A stretch of DNA of 60,490 nucleotides from Chloroflexota bacterium (GTDB lineage: Bacteria > Chloroflexota > UBA11872 > VXOZ01), in contig JAJEAH010000046.1 of the NCBI GenBank assembly GCA_022824225.1, forward strand, positions 80,910 to 141,399, given 5' to 3'. The notes under the pieces were generated by a model. The model did no database searches. It was given only the letters and a program-made list of their open reading frames with translations, and had not been told where the DNA came from. Made by a program: the position numbers and the translations under genes. How positions within the stretch are numbered: the first letter of the stretch is position 1; the number at the start of each line of letters is the position of its first letter. Below, in pieces: positions 35,223 through 44,512 of this stretch.

Positions 35223-36962
35223 CTAGCGCGAACCTGCCACGTGCACCGTGATTATGTCCATGCCGTGGTACTTCTGGTGGTGGACGGCTGAGGCATAGTG
35301 CCAGAGCAGCCGGAAGGAGACCTCGCGCTCGTCGGGCATGGGCGGCAGTTCGTTCAAGTGGGCAAGGGAGTCTTCCACGTTTTCGCCCTCCAAGAACGTC
35401 ACGAATTCCACTTCCGCGGTGCTGCCCTCCAAGCGGGCGTTGACGGTCAGGCGCCGGGCATGGTCCGGTCCTTCCGCGCCGCTTTCCTGCAGCAGGATTG
35501 CCAGCGTCTCTTCACCCGCCGACGTCAGCCGCTCCGCCGATGCGTCGTTCCAACCGCCTTTTGCCGCAACCGCCAGCAGGAATTGCTCGATGTTGGGCAG
35601 CGCGTCATTTTCCAATGCAACGTGCAGCCGCCTGCGCCGCGAACGGGTGAGTTCGATGAAGACCATCACGATGATCGCCACGATGGCGCCGGCCGTCATG
35701 CCGTTGCTGAGCAGCACTTTGAGGAAACCCTCACCCAGCAGTTCGGGGAAGATCCAGCCGCTTTGGAAGCCCGCGCCGATCCAGAAAGACAAGCCCACAA
35801 CAATGGCCTTGCGGTGGTCCATACCGTCGTTGATGACGATTCTCATGCCCTGGACGAAGAGCAGCACCACGAGCACCGTGATGTAGGCGGCTGCCACAGG
35901 GGGCGGAATGGCGATGAGCAAGGCCGCGACTTTCGGGAAGAACGCCAGAACTAGGAAGATGACGCCAATCACCACACCCACGCGCCGCGCGGCCACGCCG
36001 GTGACCTCGGCAAGGGAGATGCTGGACGAGTACGTAGTATTTGGCACTGTGCCAAGCAGCCCCGACAGCAGATTGCCCACACCGTCGGCATTCAATGCGC
36101 CCTGCACCACGCGAAAGTCCGTGGCGCGCGGATTGCGGCGGGAGACCCGCTGGATTGCCACTCCGTCTCCGATGGTCTCGATTGCGCCGACGAGAGTGAC
36201 CACGACAAACGCCGGCAGGAGCCCCCAGAACTCCACGCCCGGGCTAAGATCGAAGCCCGGCCATGCGTCGAAAGGCACACCGATCCACGGCGCATCCAGC
36301 ACCGGCTGAAAATCATAGATTCCGTATGGGATCGACACGAGACTACCCGCGGCAATGGCAATGATCGGCGACCACAGCCGCCACGTCGGAGAGGCGCGTA
36401 CCACCATCGCCGATACGATCACCATCGTCACCACGGCCGCCACCGGAGCCGCAGCCTGCGGCGAACCCACCGGCACGTCCTCGAAGGTAGCAAAGACGAT
36501 GGGCATTACGGTGGCCGCGATGAGCATGATCACGGTGCCGGTGACGACCGGCGTGAAGATGCGGCGCAGCCAGGAGAGGCGCGCCGCCAGAAGGAACTGA
36601 ACGAGCGCAGAAATCACGATCAGGCTCGCCATCGTTGCCGGGCCGCCGAGCTGGAGCGCCGCGACGCAGACGGCGATGAACGCGCCCGACGTGCCCATCA
36701 TGAGCACGTGCCCGGAACCGAACCGCCCCACGCGCACGGCCTGGAGAATGGTTGTGGCGCCGCTGATGAGCAGCGCGGCAAAAACGGCCCAGGCAATGAA
36801 GCCTTCGGATTGCCCGGCAATCCGCGACACGATCACCACGGTCAGGACGATCGGCGCCAGAATGAGTATGGCCGCCTGGATGCCGGAACCAATGGTGACT
36901 AAGCGGGGAGGGTTCTCATCGGGTTCGTAGCGGACGTTTTCGTTGACGCTGGTTGCAGCCAT
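35223..36962 (-). CDS. NCS2-type nucleobase permease with a fused C-terminal soluble domain
   Basis: A 579-residue membrane protein of the xanthine/uracil permease family (SLC23/NCS2). Spans run from ~25 to ~440, with LVGAIETIGDGVAIQRVSRRNPRATDFRVVQGALNADGVGNLLSGLLGTVPNTTYSSSISL, the NCS2 signature region (E and the N-x-x-x-T/S core), and VAALLIAIPPPVAAAYITVL. The last ~125 residues are cytosolic: NIEQFLLAVAAKGGWNDASAERLTSAGEETLAILLQ resembles the N-box helix of RsbW-like GHKL ATPases but lacks the conserved Asn, and GMDIITVHV closes the domain. ATG 36962 is chosen with GAGG eight bases upstream; the earlier GTG 36971 overlaps that site. Substrate is unknown. It sits 41 bases past tRNA-Val in the same direction. 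Confidence 0.87.
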   Translation of the reverse strand: MAATSVNENVRYEPDENPPRLVTIGSGIQAAILILAPIVLTVVIVSRIAGQSEGFIAWAVFAALLISGATTILQAVRVGRFGSGHVLMMGTSGAFIAVCVAALQLGGPATMASLIVISALVQFLLAARLSWLRRIFTPVVTGTVIMLIAATVMPIVFATFEDVPVGSPQAAAPVAAVVTMVIVSAMVVRASPTWRLWSPIIAIAAGSLVSIPYGIYDFQPVLDAPWIGVPFDAWPGFDLSPGVEFWGLLPAFVVVTLVGAIETIGDGVAIQRVSRRNPRATDFRVVQGALNADGVGNLLSGLLGTVPNTTYSSSISLAEVTGVAARRVGVVIGVIFLVLAFFPKVAALLIAIPPPVAAAYITVLVVLLFVQGMRIVINDGMDHRKAIVVGLSFWIGAGFQSGWIFPELLGEGFLKVLLSNGMTAGAIVAIIVMVFIELTRSRRRRLHVALENDALPNIEQFLLAVAAKGGWNDASAERLTSAGEETLAILLQESGAEGPDHARRLTVNARLEGSTAEVEFVTFLEGENVEDSLAHLNELPPMPDEREVSFRLLWHYASAVHHQKYHGMDIITVHVAGSR

Positions 36963-37003
36963 GTTGCGCACCTCAATCCGTGCAGACCTGGCACATTCTG
37001 CGA

Positions 37004-37080
<77 letters not shown>

Positions 37081-37160
37081 CCGTCTCAAGTGCACCCTTG
37101 CCGGCCTTGCTCCCTTGCGAAAGGCACAATCTCTCCTAGCTACGCCGCTGGATTGCGGTA

Positions 37161-37190
37161 AGTATAGGCGGCGAATTTGGCCGGTGTCAA
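37161..37190 (-). promoter_or_regulatory. Sigma70 promoter for tRNA-Val
   Basis: On the minus strand: TTGACA (37190-37185, perfect consensus), an 18-base spacer, and TATACT (37166-37161). The expected start lies about 70 bases before the tRNA 5' end. It could also drive the downstream permease gene. Confidence 0.7.
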
Positions 37191-37393
37191 GCAAGCGCGC
37201 GCCGGCGCCCCGGCTCGGCCCCGTTACCCGCCTAGCCAATGGGCTTGCGAAATACCGCGTGCTATTCCGCTCAGTGTCGCTAGCCGTGCATGCCGCCACG
37301 ACATAGAATTGAACGGTGAAGGCGCAAGCTGACCTTAGCGCCCAGTTGTTCAGCACGAAGAAACGACAGCATACCGGAGGCGAGGGAAATCCT

Positions 37394-38326
37394 ATGCGAC
37401 GCTTTACCCGAACGCCCTACTACACCGGCCCCAACGATCCTGAGCGCGGAGAGATCAGAGGCACGCTGCGGCTGGGCGAGACGGTCATCATCGAGACCGT
37501 CGGCGGCCACGACCAAGACCTGCAGATCGAGGGTGAACTCAAGCCCGGCGCGGTGATGGAAGTCGGTACGCCACGCTACTCGCGGCCCGGCGGGCCCTTC
37601 TACATCGAGGGCATTGAGCCGGGCGATTGGGTCTCCATCGAAATCCTGGATATGGAATGCGGGCCCTACGGCTTCTACCGCAACGGCGGCCCCATCTGGG
37701 GCAGTGTGCGCCTCATCGCCCCCGTGCGCGACGGCCTGGTGCACTTCCCGCCGGACTTCGTGGTGCCGGAGCGGCCCATGGTCGGCGTGGTGATGTTGGA
37801 GTCCGTGGACCCGTATGAGATCGACCACGGCGGCAATATGGACTTCAACTCGGTGCGACCTGGCAGCACTGTGCACATTCGCGCCCAGAAGGCCGGCGGC
37901 CTGCTGACCCTGGCCGACGCCCACGCGCGCATGTCCGACGGCGAACTCACCGGCACCGGCGTGGAGATCGATACGGCGGTGACGATCCGCGTCGACCGCT
38001 CGCCGGGCTTTTCGACGTCTAGCCCCGTGGTGGAGACCACCGGCGTGGTCGAGAGCGCCGAGGAATACCTCACCGCCGGACAGGGCCGCACCTGGACCGA
38101 CGCCGTACGCGCGGCGTGGGCCGACATGGTGGGCCTCATTGCCGACCGCTACGACACCACCACCGAGCACGCCAACCTCATCGTCGGCACCATCGGCGAC
38201 GCGCGCCCCGGCTACTCCGCCGGCGACCTCAACCACAGGGGCCGCCCCTCCGAACATTTCTACGTCACGTGCCAGATCGCGGTGACGAAAGAACTGCGCC
38301 GCACGGGCAAGCCGTTTCACGGGTAG
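37394..38326 (+). CDS. Acetamidase/formamidase family protein (2)
   Basis: A 310-residue paralogue of the 12011-12979 gene product. Shared signs: PYYTGPNDPERGEIRGTLRLGETVIIETVGG at the start, IEPGDWVSIEILDMECGPYGF, the central metal-site block DHGGNMDFNSVRPGSTVHIRAQKAGGLLTLADAHARMSDGELTG, and a C-terminal AWADMVGLIADRYDTTTEHANLIV helix. It would hydrolyse a short amide in the cytoplasm; substrate is not decided. ATG 37394 is used because GGAGGCGAGGG lies just upstream, giving a better start than ATG 37316. The 313 bases before it hold the tRNA leader and promoter and no other gene. It converges with the NTR-like gene. Confidence 0.9.
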   Translation: MRRFTRTPYYTGPNDPERGEIRGTLRLGETVIIETVGGHDQDLQIEGELKPGAVMEVGTPRYSRPGGPFYIEGIEPGDWVSIEILDMECGPYGFYRNGGPIWGSVRLIAPVRDGLVHFPPDFVVPERPMVGVVMLESVDPYEIDHGGNMDFNSVRPGSTVHIRAQKAGGLLTLADAHARMSDGELTGTGVEIDTAVTIRVDRSPGFSTSSPVVETTGVVESAEEYLTAGQGRTWTDAVRAAWADMVGLIADRYDTTTEHANLIVGTIGDARPGYSAGDLNHRGRPSEHFYVTCQIAVTKELRRTGKPFHG

Positions 38327-38406
38327 GCGCGGGGCGCTGCAGGAGCTACGGGGAGCCACCGCTTTCGTAATGGCCGCTTGCGATTCCTGCAACGGGGTAC
38401 TAGCGG

Positions 38407-39129
38407 TTAGCGCCTCGGCCCGTCGCCGTGCTGCCGCCGCGCGTCCCGCCCGGACCGCAAGAGTCCGGCCAACGTGGAGAAGACCCGCGCGCCTTGTGTG
38501 GTCCCGCGCAGCGCCAGGCCGAGCACCGCCAGCGCCACGCCGAGCAGGAGCCCGAGACTCAGCCAGGCGAGCGCTGCATTCTGCGCGGGTTCGGGTGCCG
38601 GCGCTTCCGCTCCGGCCTGGGGAGCCGCCGCGCCAATCCGTTCGATCCGGATGCCGGATTGCCGGAAAGGTTCGATCGTGCCCAAGGCGGGCGACGTGCC
38701 ATCACCCAGCGCGGCGAGGTCGTCCTGCGCCAAGTCCAAGTACCGCGTGCGGCCGCAGGGATGCGCGGTTACGCCGTCAAAGGAGTACACCAGCCACTCC
38801 TGGCCCAGATAGAATTCCACCCCGCAACTGCCGCTCCACCAGGCCGTTTCGATGAACATGGTGGCATAGGCCTCGCCCTTCCACACGGCGTAGACCTCGA
38901 ACTCCACCTCGATGTACCCGCTAAGCAGCGCCGGCTCCCGCGCCCCGCCGTCGCCGCCCCTGATCTGCACGACCTTGCCGGAAAACACCTTGGCGCTCTG
39001 CGCCAACGCCTCGGTAGGAGAGGGCAGTTTCCCGCACGAGCACGCGTGTGCCTGGACCGCGGTCAATAGGAAGCAAATTCCGGCCAAGAGCACGCTTGCG
39101 GCGACACGCAGTTCGCGCATAACCCTCAC
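38407..39129 (-). CDS. Exported NTR/TIMP-like protein with C-terminal membrane anchor
   Basis: A 240-residue exported protein. The signal peptide (~1-29) ends at AHA, placing Cys30 at the mature N-terminus in CSCGKLPSP. This is the arrangement of tissue-inhibitor-of-metalloproteinase-like (netrin/NTR, OB-fold) proteins, whose N-terminal Cys is functional. More family signs: AKVFSGKVVQI, VEFEVYAVWKGE, SGSCGVEFYLGQEWLVYSF and HPCGRTRYLDLAQDDLAALG; the spaced cysteines would form disulfides. A Pro/Ala linker (~165-180) precedes one membrane span (~186-207, LAWLSLGLLLGVALAVLGLAL) and a basic cytoplasmic tail. Bacterial members are uncharacterised, and protease inhibition must not be assumed. Confidence 0.75.
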   Translation of the reverse strand: MRVMRELRVAASVLLAGICFLLTAVQAHACSCGKLPSPTEALAQSAKVFSGKVVQIRGGDGGAREPALLSGYIEVEFEVYAVWKGEAYATMFIETAWWSGSCGVEFYLGQEWLVYSFDGVTAHPCGRTRYLDLAQDDLAALGDGTSPALGTIEPFRQSGIRIERIGAAAPQAGAEAPAPEPAQNAALAWLSLGLLLGVALAVLGLALRGTTQGARVFSTLAGLLRSGRDARRQHGDGPRR

Positions 39130-39204
39130 AGTCCCTCAACGCTGTCTTTGTGGCCCGGTATTGGGCCAGAGGCGCGGGGCAACCTGCCCTGTCCCACGCC
39201 GCGG

Positions 39205-40755
39205 TCAACCTGCCTTGATGAAGTCCGCCACTCTTTCCGCCATAGCGATTACCGTATGGTTCAGGTTCGCCCGCACGGTGTCGGGCATGATCGAGGCGTC
39301 GCAGACGCGGAGCCCCGTCACGCCATACACGTTGCCGTACTGATTCACCACCGCCAGCGGGTCGCTGGCGGGCCCCATCTTGCAGGTGCTCGAGACGTGG
39401 TGGGCGGTGACTACCTCGCGCCGCATCCAGGCGTCCAGGGCGTCGTTGTCCCGCAAGACTTCGTCTGAAGGCGCGACGCGCTCAGCGACGATGTCGCGAA
39501 ACGCCCCATGCTCGAACAGTTTGGCGCACGTCCGGACACTCTCGCGGAGCCGGGCACGGTCGAACGGGTCGTCGAGCAGGTTGAAGTCGAGGTACGGCTG
39601 CTGCCGAGGGTCGTCGGATTGGAGGCGGAGTTTACCCTGGCTCAGGGGCAGGTAGAGGCACTGGCTCACGCCGATGCCGATGGGTCTCCGATGGTCGTAG
39701 CCCCGCATGGGCCGTTCCGCCGCATAGTTGCCCATGTAGACCACCAAATCGTTCTTGTACGGCGAACCTGTGGCGGTAAACCGCAACGTGACCATGCCCG
39801 TGGCGATGTCGTCGGTCCATATGCGGAAACCGGGCCGCGTGCGCCACGCCATGGGCACGTCCGGATGGTCGCGGAGATTGCGGCCGACGCCGGGGAGGTC
39901 GTGCACCATGGGTATGCCAAACTGTTGCAGTTGCGCCGCCGGTCCTATGCCTGATAGCGCCAGAATTTGGGGCGAGCCGATAGCGCCGGCGCTCAGGATG
40001 ATCTCGTCGCCATAGGCGTCAAGCGCCTCATTGTTGCTGACAGCGCGTACACCCACCGCCCGCGCGCCCTCCCAGATGATCCGGTGGACGTGGCAGCGGG
40101 GCCTGATGGTCAGCCCCGGACGCGCGCGCGCATCGCAGAGGTACGCACGCGCCGTGCTCACCCGCGAGCGGCCCGCGACGTTGAACGTCAACGGTCCCAC
40201 ACCCGTAGAATCCGGATGATTGTGGTCGGGGCAATCGGGAAAACCGGCGTCGCGGCAGGCCGCATAGAACGCCTGCGTCTGGCGGCTCCATTCGCCAGGC
40301 GTATACCGATGGCAATACATGGGACCGTCCGCGCCGTGGAGATCATCCTCAAAGTCTATGTCGACTTCCAGTTTTTTCAGGTAGGGCAAGACCTTGGCAT
40401 ATGCCCACTCCGAGTTGCCCCATGACGCCCACCGGTCGAAGTCCCCCGGCATGGCCCGCAGAAACTGCGCGTCGTTGACGGCGCTGGACCCGCCCACAAC
40501 CTTCCCGCGCGGCACGTCGATCTCGGCCGCGTCCGTGGCCCGGGCGCGGAACTTCCACATGTGCTTGCTGTCCCAAACCGACTCTCTCGTACCGAAGACA
40601 TCCAGCAGCACGTCCGGCACCCGGGCCAGATCGGGAAAGTCCGCTCCGGCCTCGAGGAGCAGCACGGAACGCCGGGGGTCTTCGGTCAGGCGCGCCGCTA
40701 AGACTACGCCCGCCGAACCCGCGCCGACGATGATATGATCGTATCTCTTCTGCAT
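39205..40755 (-). CDS. GMC family FAD-dependent oxidoreductase (choline dehydrogenase-like)
   Basis: A 516-residue flavoenzyme oxidising an alcohol group. The FAD Rossmann motif is [19 protein letters not shown] (Gly-x-Gly-x-x-Gly at residues ~12-17), followed by VLLLEAG. GMC signature 1 is [19 protein letters not shown]; signature 2 is [24 protein letters not shown]. The active-site His lies in [13 protein letters not shown], and [38 protein letters not shown] closes the fold with the second catalytic residue (Asn/His). ATG 40755 begins directly on the Rossmann strand. It may be cotranscribed with the exported NTR-like gene 75 bases downstream. Substrate is unknown. Confidence 0.94.
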   Translation of the reverse strand: MQKRYDHIIVGAGSAGVVLAARLTEDPRRSVLLLEAGADFPDLARVPDVLLDVFGTRESVWDSKHMWKFRARATDAAEIDVPRGKVVGGSSAVNDAQFLRAMPGDFDRWASWGNSEWAYAKVLPYLKKLEVDIDFEDDLHGADGPMYCHRYTPGEWSRQTQAFYAACRDAGFPDCPDHNHPDSTGVGPLTFNVAGRSRVSTARAYLCDARARPGLTIRPRCHVHRIIWEGARAVGVRAVSNNEALDAYGDEIILSAGAIGSPQILALSGIGPAAQLQQFGIPMVHDLPGVGRNLRDHPDVPMAWRTRPGFRIWTDDIATGMVTLRFTATGSPYKNDLVVYMGNYAAERPMRGYDHRRPIGIGVSQCLYLPLSQGKLRLQSDDPRQQPYLDFNLLDDPFDRARLRESVRTCAKLFEHGAFRDIVAERVAPSDEVLRDNDALDAWMRREVVTAHHVSSTCKMGPASDPLAVVNQYGNVYGVTGLRVCDASIMPDTVRANLNHTVIAMAERVADFIKAG

Positions 40756-40899
40756 GACGTGCTGGCGATGGTTTACGCCAATTCCCAGACGATCGGACCG
40801 GCCGTAGGTGCGCGGGCCGGAGTCCGGGAATTCCTTGTCACCAAATGTAACACAAGCCGCAAGGAAGACCTTGGCTGCGGGTTCGACCGCGGATTGCGC

Positions 40900-41790
40900 T
40901 CACTCGCCGGCTGCGTCCCACGCCCAACCGGCTTGGACGAAAGGCGCATGAATAAGGGTCCGGCCCCGTTGCCGGAGACGATCGGCGAGCGTCTGGGCGT
41001 TCCGGCTGTCTCCGCAGACGGCAAAGACCGTGGGACCGCTGCCGGAAACGTGGGCAAACGTTGCGCCGGACTGAAGCAGGGCCGCTTCTGCCGCCGTGAT
41101 TTCGGGCGCCAGGCCGCGGGCGGGGCGGGCAAGGGCGTTGTGCCATTGGGCCTGTGGTGAGAGCGTGCCGCGCTGGGCGGCAGCCACGGTATTGGCGGTG
41201 ACGACGCCTGACGTGTAGTCCGACGGCATAACAGAAGCGTAGACTGCTGCCGTGCTCAGCGTGATTGGCGGCAGTACGAGTACCACCCAGTGGGTTGGCA
41301 GCGGCGGCAGCGGCGTGACGCGTTCGCCGCGCCCTACGGCCAGAGCCGTACCGCCGGTGAGGAAGAACGGCACGTCCGAGCCCAGTTGGGCCGCGAGGCC
41401 CTGCTTCTCGGCGAGTGACAGCCGCAGGTCCCACAGCCGGTTGAGGGCAATGATCGTCCCCGCCGCGTCGCTGCTGCCCCCGCCCAGACCGGCCGCCACG
41501 GGAATGCGTTTTACCAGCCGGAGCGACGCGCCCGCGCGCACGGCACATGCGGATTGCAGGAGCCGCGCCGCGCGGTAGACGAGATTGTCCGGGGTGGACA
41601 ACACGGGATCCGAACACGTGAACGAGAGCTCCGCCGCCGGTGTCGCCTCCAGCGTATCGGCCAGGCCGATAGCCTGCATTACCGTGCGCACGTGGTGGTA
41701 GCCGTCGGCGCGCCTGCCCACCAGGTCCAGGGTCAGGTTGATCTTGGCGTGGCAGCGCACGGCTATGCTGCGTACGGGCTCTCCCGCCAC
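40900..41790 (-). CDS. ispE: 4-diphosphocytidyl-2-C-methyl-D-erythritol kinase
   Basis: A 296-residue GHMP kinase that phosphorylates CDP-methylerythritol in the non-mevalonate isoprenoid pathway. Seen: CHAKINLTLDLVGRRADGYHHV (Lys16 and the IspE start), the ATP loop PVAAGLGGGSSDAAGTI (97-113, with catalytic Asp108), FFLTGGTALAVGRGE, and the third motif FAHVSGSGPTVFAV. GTG 41790 with GGAG about 9 bases upstream starts the protein ten residues before the Lys motif. It is flanked by GMC oxidoreductase and cytochrome genes in the same direction but at gaps over 100 bases, so co-regulation is not shown. Confidence 0.95.
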   Translation of the reverse strand: MAGEPVRSIAVRCHAKINLTLDLVGRRADGYHHVRTVMQAIGLADTLEATPAAELSFTCSDPVLSTPDNLVYRAARLLQSACAVRAGASLRLVKRIPVAAGLGGGSSDAAGTIIALNRLWDLRLSLAEKQGLAAQLGSDVPFFLTGGTALAVGRGERVTPLPPLPTHWVVLVLPPITLSTAAVYASVMPSDYTSGVVTANTVAAAQRGTLSPQAQWHNALARPARGLAPEITAAEAALLQSGATFAHVSGSGPTVFAVCGDSRNAQTLADRLRQRGRTLIHAPFVQAGWAWDAAGE

Positions 41791-41897
41791 CAGTCTCCGC
41801 CCCCCTTTGAGTCACATCAGGGATGACCGCTGTTGGGCCACCCCCGGTTCACGGCGTGCCACAGGCCGCACGCATCCGCGCCGCCTGCCTGAATTCG

Positions 41898-42464
41898 TTA
41901 CTGCAAGGTTCTCAAGTACGCCACCAGGTCGGCGGCCTCTTGGGGACTGAGCGGTTGGGGGGACATGGGCGTGCCGGGCTTGACCAACTGCGGGTTTGTA
42001 ATCCAGCGCCACAGGTTCTCCGGCGTGTTGTCCAAGCTGCCCGCCAGGGTCGGCCGCCGCGCGCGACTGCCAATGCCGTCCAAGGCCGGGCCGGTGGTGC
42101 CGCCTTCGCCCCGCACTTGGTGGCACGCGATGCACCCTTTATTTATGAAAAGCTCCCGTCCCACCTGCGCGTTGCCCTGGCTCAGCAAGCCCGCCGGCAC
42201 GGTGGGCAGCGGCCGGGATGCCGGGGGCGTAACGATGATCGCCGTCGGCCGGGGTGTCGGCGCCGCCGCCGGTGTGCCGGGCGTGACAACCTCGCTGGAT
42301 TGAGCGCTCGGCGTGGGCGCAGGACTCCCGCCAACCGGCGCGGTAGGCGCGGGCAAGGGCGCGGGTGTCGGCTCGCCACTATCCCACGGGAAACAACCGG
42401 CCAAGACTGCGGCCGCAATCAAGGCCGCCGCAAGGAACGAGAAGGGACGCAAGCACTTGACCAT
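41898..42464 (-). CDS. Monohaem cytochrome c lipoprotein (1)
   Basis: A 188-residue exported electron carrier. The signal peptide ends in lipobox LAGC (Cys24), so the protein is lipid-anchored. A Pro/Thr/Ala linker (~25-90) follows, then a class I cytochrome c domain with the haem site C111-IACH115, GPALDGIGSRARR, TPENLWRWITNP, the distal Met ligand in VKPGTPMSPQPLSPQEAADLVAYLRTL. ATG 42464 is taken as start, since it begins the signal peptide. A paralogue lies directly upstream (61 bases apart) in the same direction. The cupredoxin-like soluble subunit II domain of terminal oxidases ends in a similar haem domain, but no oxidase gene is in the window. Confidence 0.9.
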   Translation of the reverse strand: MVKCLRPFSFLAAALIAAAVLAGCFPWDSGEPTPAPLPAPTAPVGGSPAPTPSAQSSEVVTPGTPAAAPTPRPTAIIVTPPASRPLPTVPAGLLSQGNAQVGRELFINKGCIACHQVRGEGGTTGPALDGIGSRARRPTLAGSLDNTPENLWRWITNPQLVKPGTPMSPQPLSPQEAADLVAYLRTLQ

Positions 42465-42525
42465 CAGTCCGCGTCTTCGCAGCTTTGCGATGCCTGGGCC
42501 ATTGGCAGGTAGGCCGCTCAAGCCC

Positions 42526-43026
42526 CTACTTCAGCGTGAGAAGGTATGCCACCAGGTCGGCGGCCTCTAGTCCATCCATACCCAAGGGGGCCATCTCCGT
42601 GCCGGGCTTGATCTTCTGGGGGAATTGCACCCAGCGCCAGATGTTCTCCGGCGTGTTGGCAATGTCTGCCGCCAGAATGGGCCGGTTCACCGCATCGCCA
42701 ATGCCGAAGAGGTTGGGGCCGACTTCACCGCCGACCGCGTCATCCCCTTCCGCCGTCTTGTGGCACGCGATGCAGCCCTTTTCCTCAAACAGCTCCATCC
42801 CGGTTTCGGCGTCGCCCTCGCTGAGGTCTACGGTTACTTCGATGGTTTCGGGGTCAACCGGGCCGGAAGGAGCTTGCTCTTGAGTCTCGGCAACGGCGCG
42901 GGGCGTCGGCGTGGGTTCCTCATCCCAACTCCAGGCTGCTTCCTCTTCACCGCCGCAGGCGACAATCAAAGTCAACGAAAAGAACATCGCGACGAGCGCT
43001 AGGGGAACGCGTGCACGCCATCGCAT
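42526..43026 (-). CDS. Monohaem cytochrome c lipoprotein (2)
   Basis: A 166-residue paralogue of the next gene's product. The signal peptide ends in lipobox IVAC (Cys24). A short acidic/Pro linker leads to the haem site C85-IACH89, VGPNLFGIGDAVNR, TPENIWRWVQFP and the distal Met in IKPGTEMAPLGMDGLEAADLVAYLLTLK. ATG 43026 has AGGAG about 10 bases upstream. The two proteins share the C-terminal ~80 residues closely, including 'TPEN.WRW' and '.KPGT.M', which indicates a tandem duplication. The redox partners are not encoded nearby. Confidence 0.9.
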   Translation of the reverse strand: MRWRARVPLALVAMFFSLTLIVACGGEEEAAWSWDEEPTPTPRAVAETQEQAPSGPVDPETIEVTVDLSEGDAETGMELFEEKGCIACHKTAEGDDAVGGEVGPNLFGIGDAVNRPILAADIANTPENIWRWVQFPQKIKPGTEMAPLGMDGLEAADLVAYLLTLK

Positions 43027-43347
43027 CAAGAGCCACTCCTTATACGGACTTGCTGCTATTCGTAGGGGCCGTTTCGGCCTGAACCGGGGCACGACCATTC
43101 GCGCCCAGTGCACGATTCTAGCATAGCACCCATCGGGGTGTCATGCCCGCGTTGCCGCGTGTGCGGCGCATCACTTACCATGTCAAGAGCGGCGGCGCTA
43201 AGCCATGCGAGCGCGAACGATTGACCCCGCCGGATAGTCGCGGTAACGCCGCCGCCGGGTCGCTGCGTCGGTTGCCGCACGTGCCCCGGCGGTGCGTCTA
43301 TCGGCAGGAACGACTATCGCGGCAACACCCAGAATCGGAGAGCGCGG

Positions 43348-44103
43348 ATGTCCGGCTATCAACAAGCGCAGAAACAGTTCGGCCGCGCGGCTGACGCCTA
43401 CACCCGGAGCGCGGTCTTCGCGGAAGGCGAAGACCTGGAGTGGCTCGTGGAGCAGGCCGGGGCCGGGCCGCATCCGCGCGTGCTCGATCTGGGTACCGGA
43501 GCGGGCCACGCGGCCTTCGCGCTGGCGCAGCGCACGCGGCAGATTGTCGGCCTGGACGTTACGCCGCAGATGGTCGCCGCCGCGCACCGCAATGCCGGGG
43601 AACGATCCATCGCGCACTTTCTGCCCACCGTGGGCAACGCCGAGCGCCTGCCCTTTCCCGATGAGAGCTTTTCGCTGGTGGTATGCCGCTACACCGCCCA
43701 CCACTTTCACGATCCCGCCCGTGTGGTGCGGGAAGTGGCGCGGGTGCTTAGCGCGGATGGACGCTTTCTGGTGGTGGATAACACCTCGCCGGAAGATCCC
43801 GCCGCCGATCGGTGGATCAATACGGTGGAAGTGCTGCGTGACCCCAGCCACGTGCGCGAATGGAGCCAGGGTGAATGGCGGGACTTCTTCACGAGAGCGG
43901 GGCTGAGCTTTGCCGTCACCCACACGTGGCTGAAGCTGCTGGAGTTCGACGACTGGGTCACCCGCCAGCAGACGCCGCCTGAATCGGTCGCGGAGCTGCG
44001 CCGGCTGTTTGCCGCCGCGCCTCCTGCGATTCGCGAGACCTTCGCGGTGGAGCCCACCCGGTTCGGCCTCCTCACCCGCCTCATGGTGGGCAGGAAATGC
44101 TAA
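43348..44103 (+). CDS. Class I SAM-dependent methyltransferase
   Basis: A 251-residue methyltransferase of the UbiE/MenG-like group. Motif I is RVLDLGTGAGHAAFALA (~45-61), motif II IVGLDVTPQMVAAA, then VGNAERLPFPDESFSLVVCRYTAHHFHDPARVVREVARVLSADGRFLVVDN, the typical post-I and II/III region. The C-terminal half (LRDPSHVREWSQGEWRDFFTRAGL) is like YcgJ/Coq5-type enzymes. ATG 43348 has GGAGAG five bases upstream. It is divergent from the cytochrome genes. The methyl acceptor is unknown; no quinone-synthesis gene lies nearby. Confidence 0.92.
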   Translation: MSGYQQAQKQFGRAADAYTRSAVFAEGEDLEWLVEQAGAGPHPRVLDLGTGAGHAAFALAQRTRQIVGLDVTPQMVAAAHRNAGERSIAHFLPTVGNAERLPFPDESFSLVVCRYTAHHFHDPARVVREVARVLSADGRFLVVDNTSPEDPAADRWINTVEVLRDPSHVREWSQGEWRDFFTRAGLSFAVTHTWLKLLEFDDWVTRQQTPPESVAELRRLFAAAPPAIRETFAVEPTRFGLLTRLMVGRKC

Positions 44104-44512
44104 GGGAGTACTTTTTTGCACGTGCCGTAGTCTAGTAGGGGCCATTGCCATTTGTTAGAGCGTGAAACTCTGTGTGGCAGCGCAATGCCCTGCCGCCTGC
44201 GGAGACGGAAGCCGGAGAGGAGCACTGTTGCCTCTCGCTTGCGAGGCTGCGAACCGGATTGCGTGTCAGTTTCCACCTCTCCCAAGGGGACACAATCCCC
44301 AAGCCGACCTCTGGGGGTTGACTCTCGCGGATGGTGGGTGGGTTATCTGGTCCGGGCAGGACGCAGAGCATTTGGGCTGAGCGCTGCTTAGAGCCTGGCG
44401 AAAGTCAGGACTCTGCCACGCTAAGGAATTGGCTCCGCTCTGGGCTGGGCGACGGTCGTCGCCCAGCGGAATTCAGGGCGGCAGCAAGCGAACGAAAAGG
44501 TAAGGAAAAGCC
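44104..44512. other. Intergenic region with a 10-base-pair hairpin
   Basis: CTGGGCGACG (44445-44454) and CGTCGCCCAG (44457-44466) form a perfect stem around GT, 47 bases before the next ATG. No T-tract follows, so a simple terminator is unlikely. No riboswitch consensus was recognised in the rest. Confidence 0.45.

Noticed and set aside
40735-41160. A 141-codon plus-strand frame between the GMC and ispE genes
   Set aside because: It overlaps ispE antisense and shows no family pattern.
44262-44470. Riboswitch-like structured leader before the Gfo/Idh gene
   Set aside because: Only one hairpin is clear, and no known aptamer consensus was recognised.
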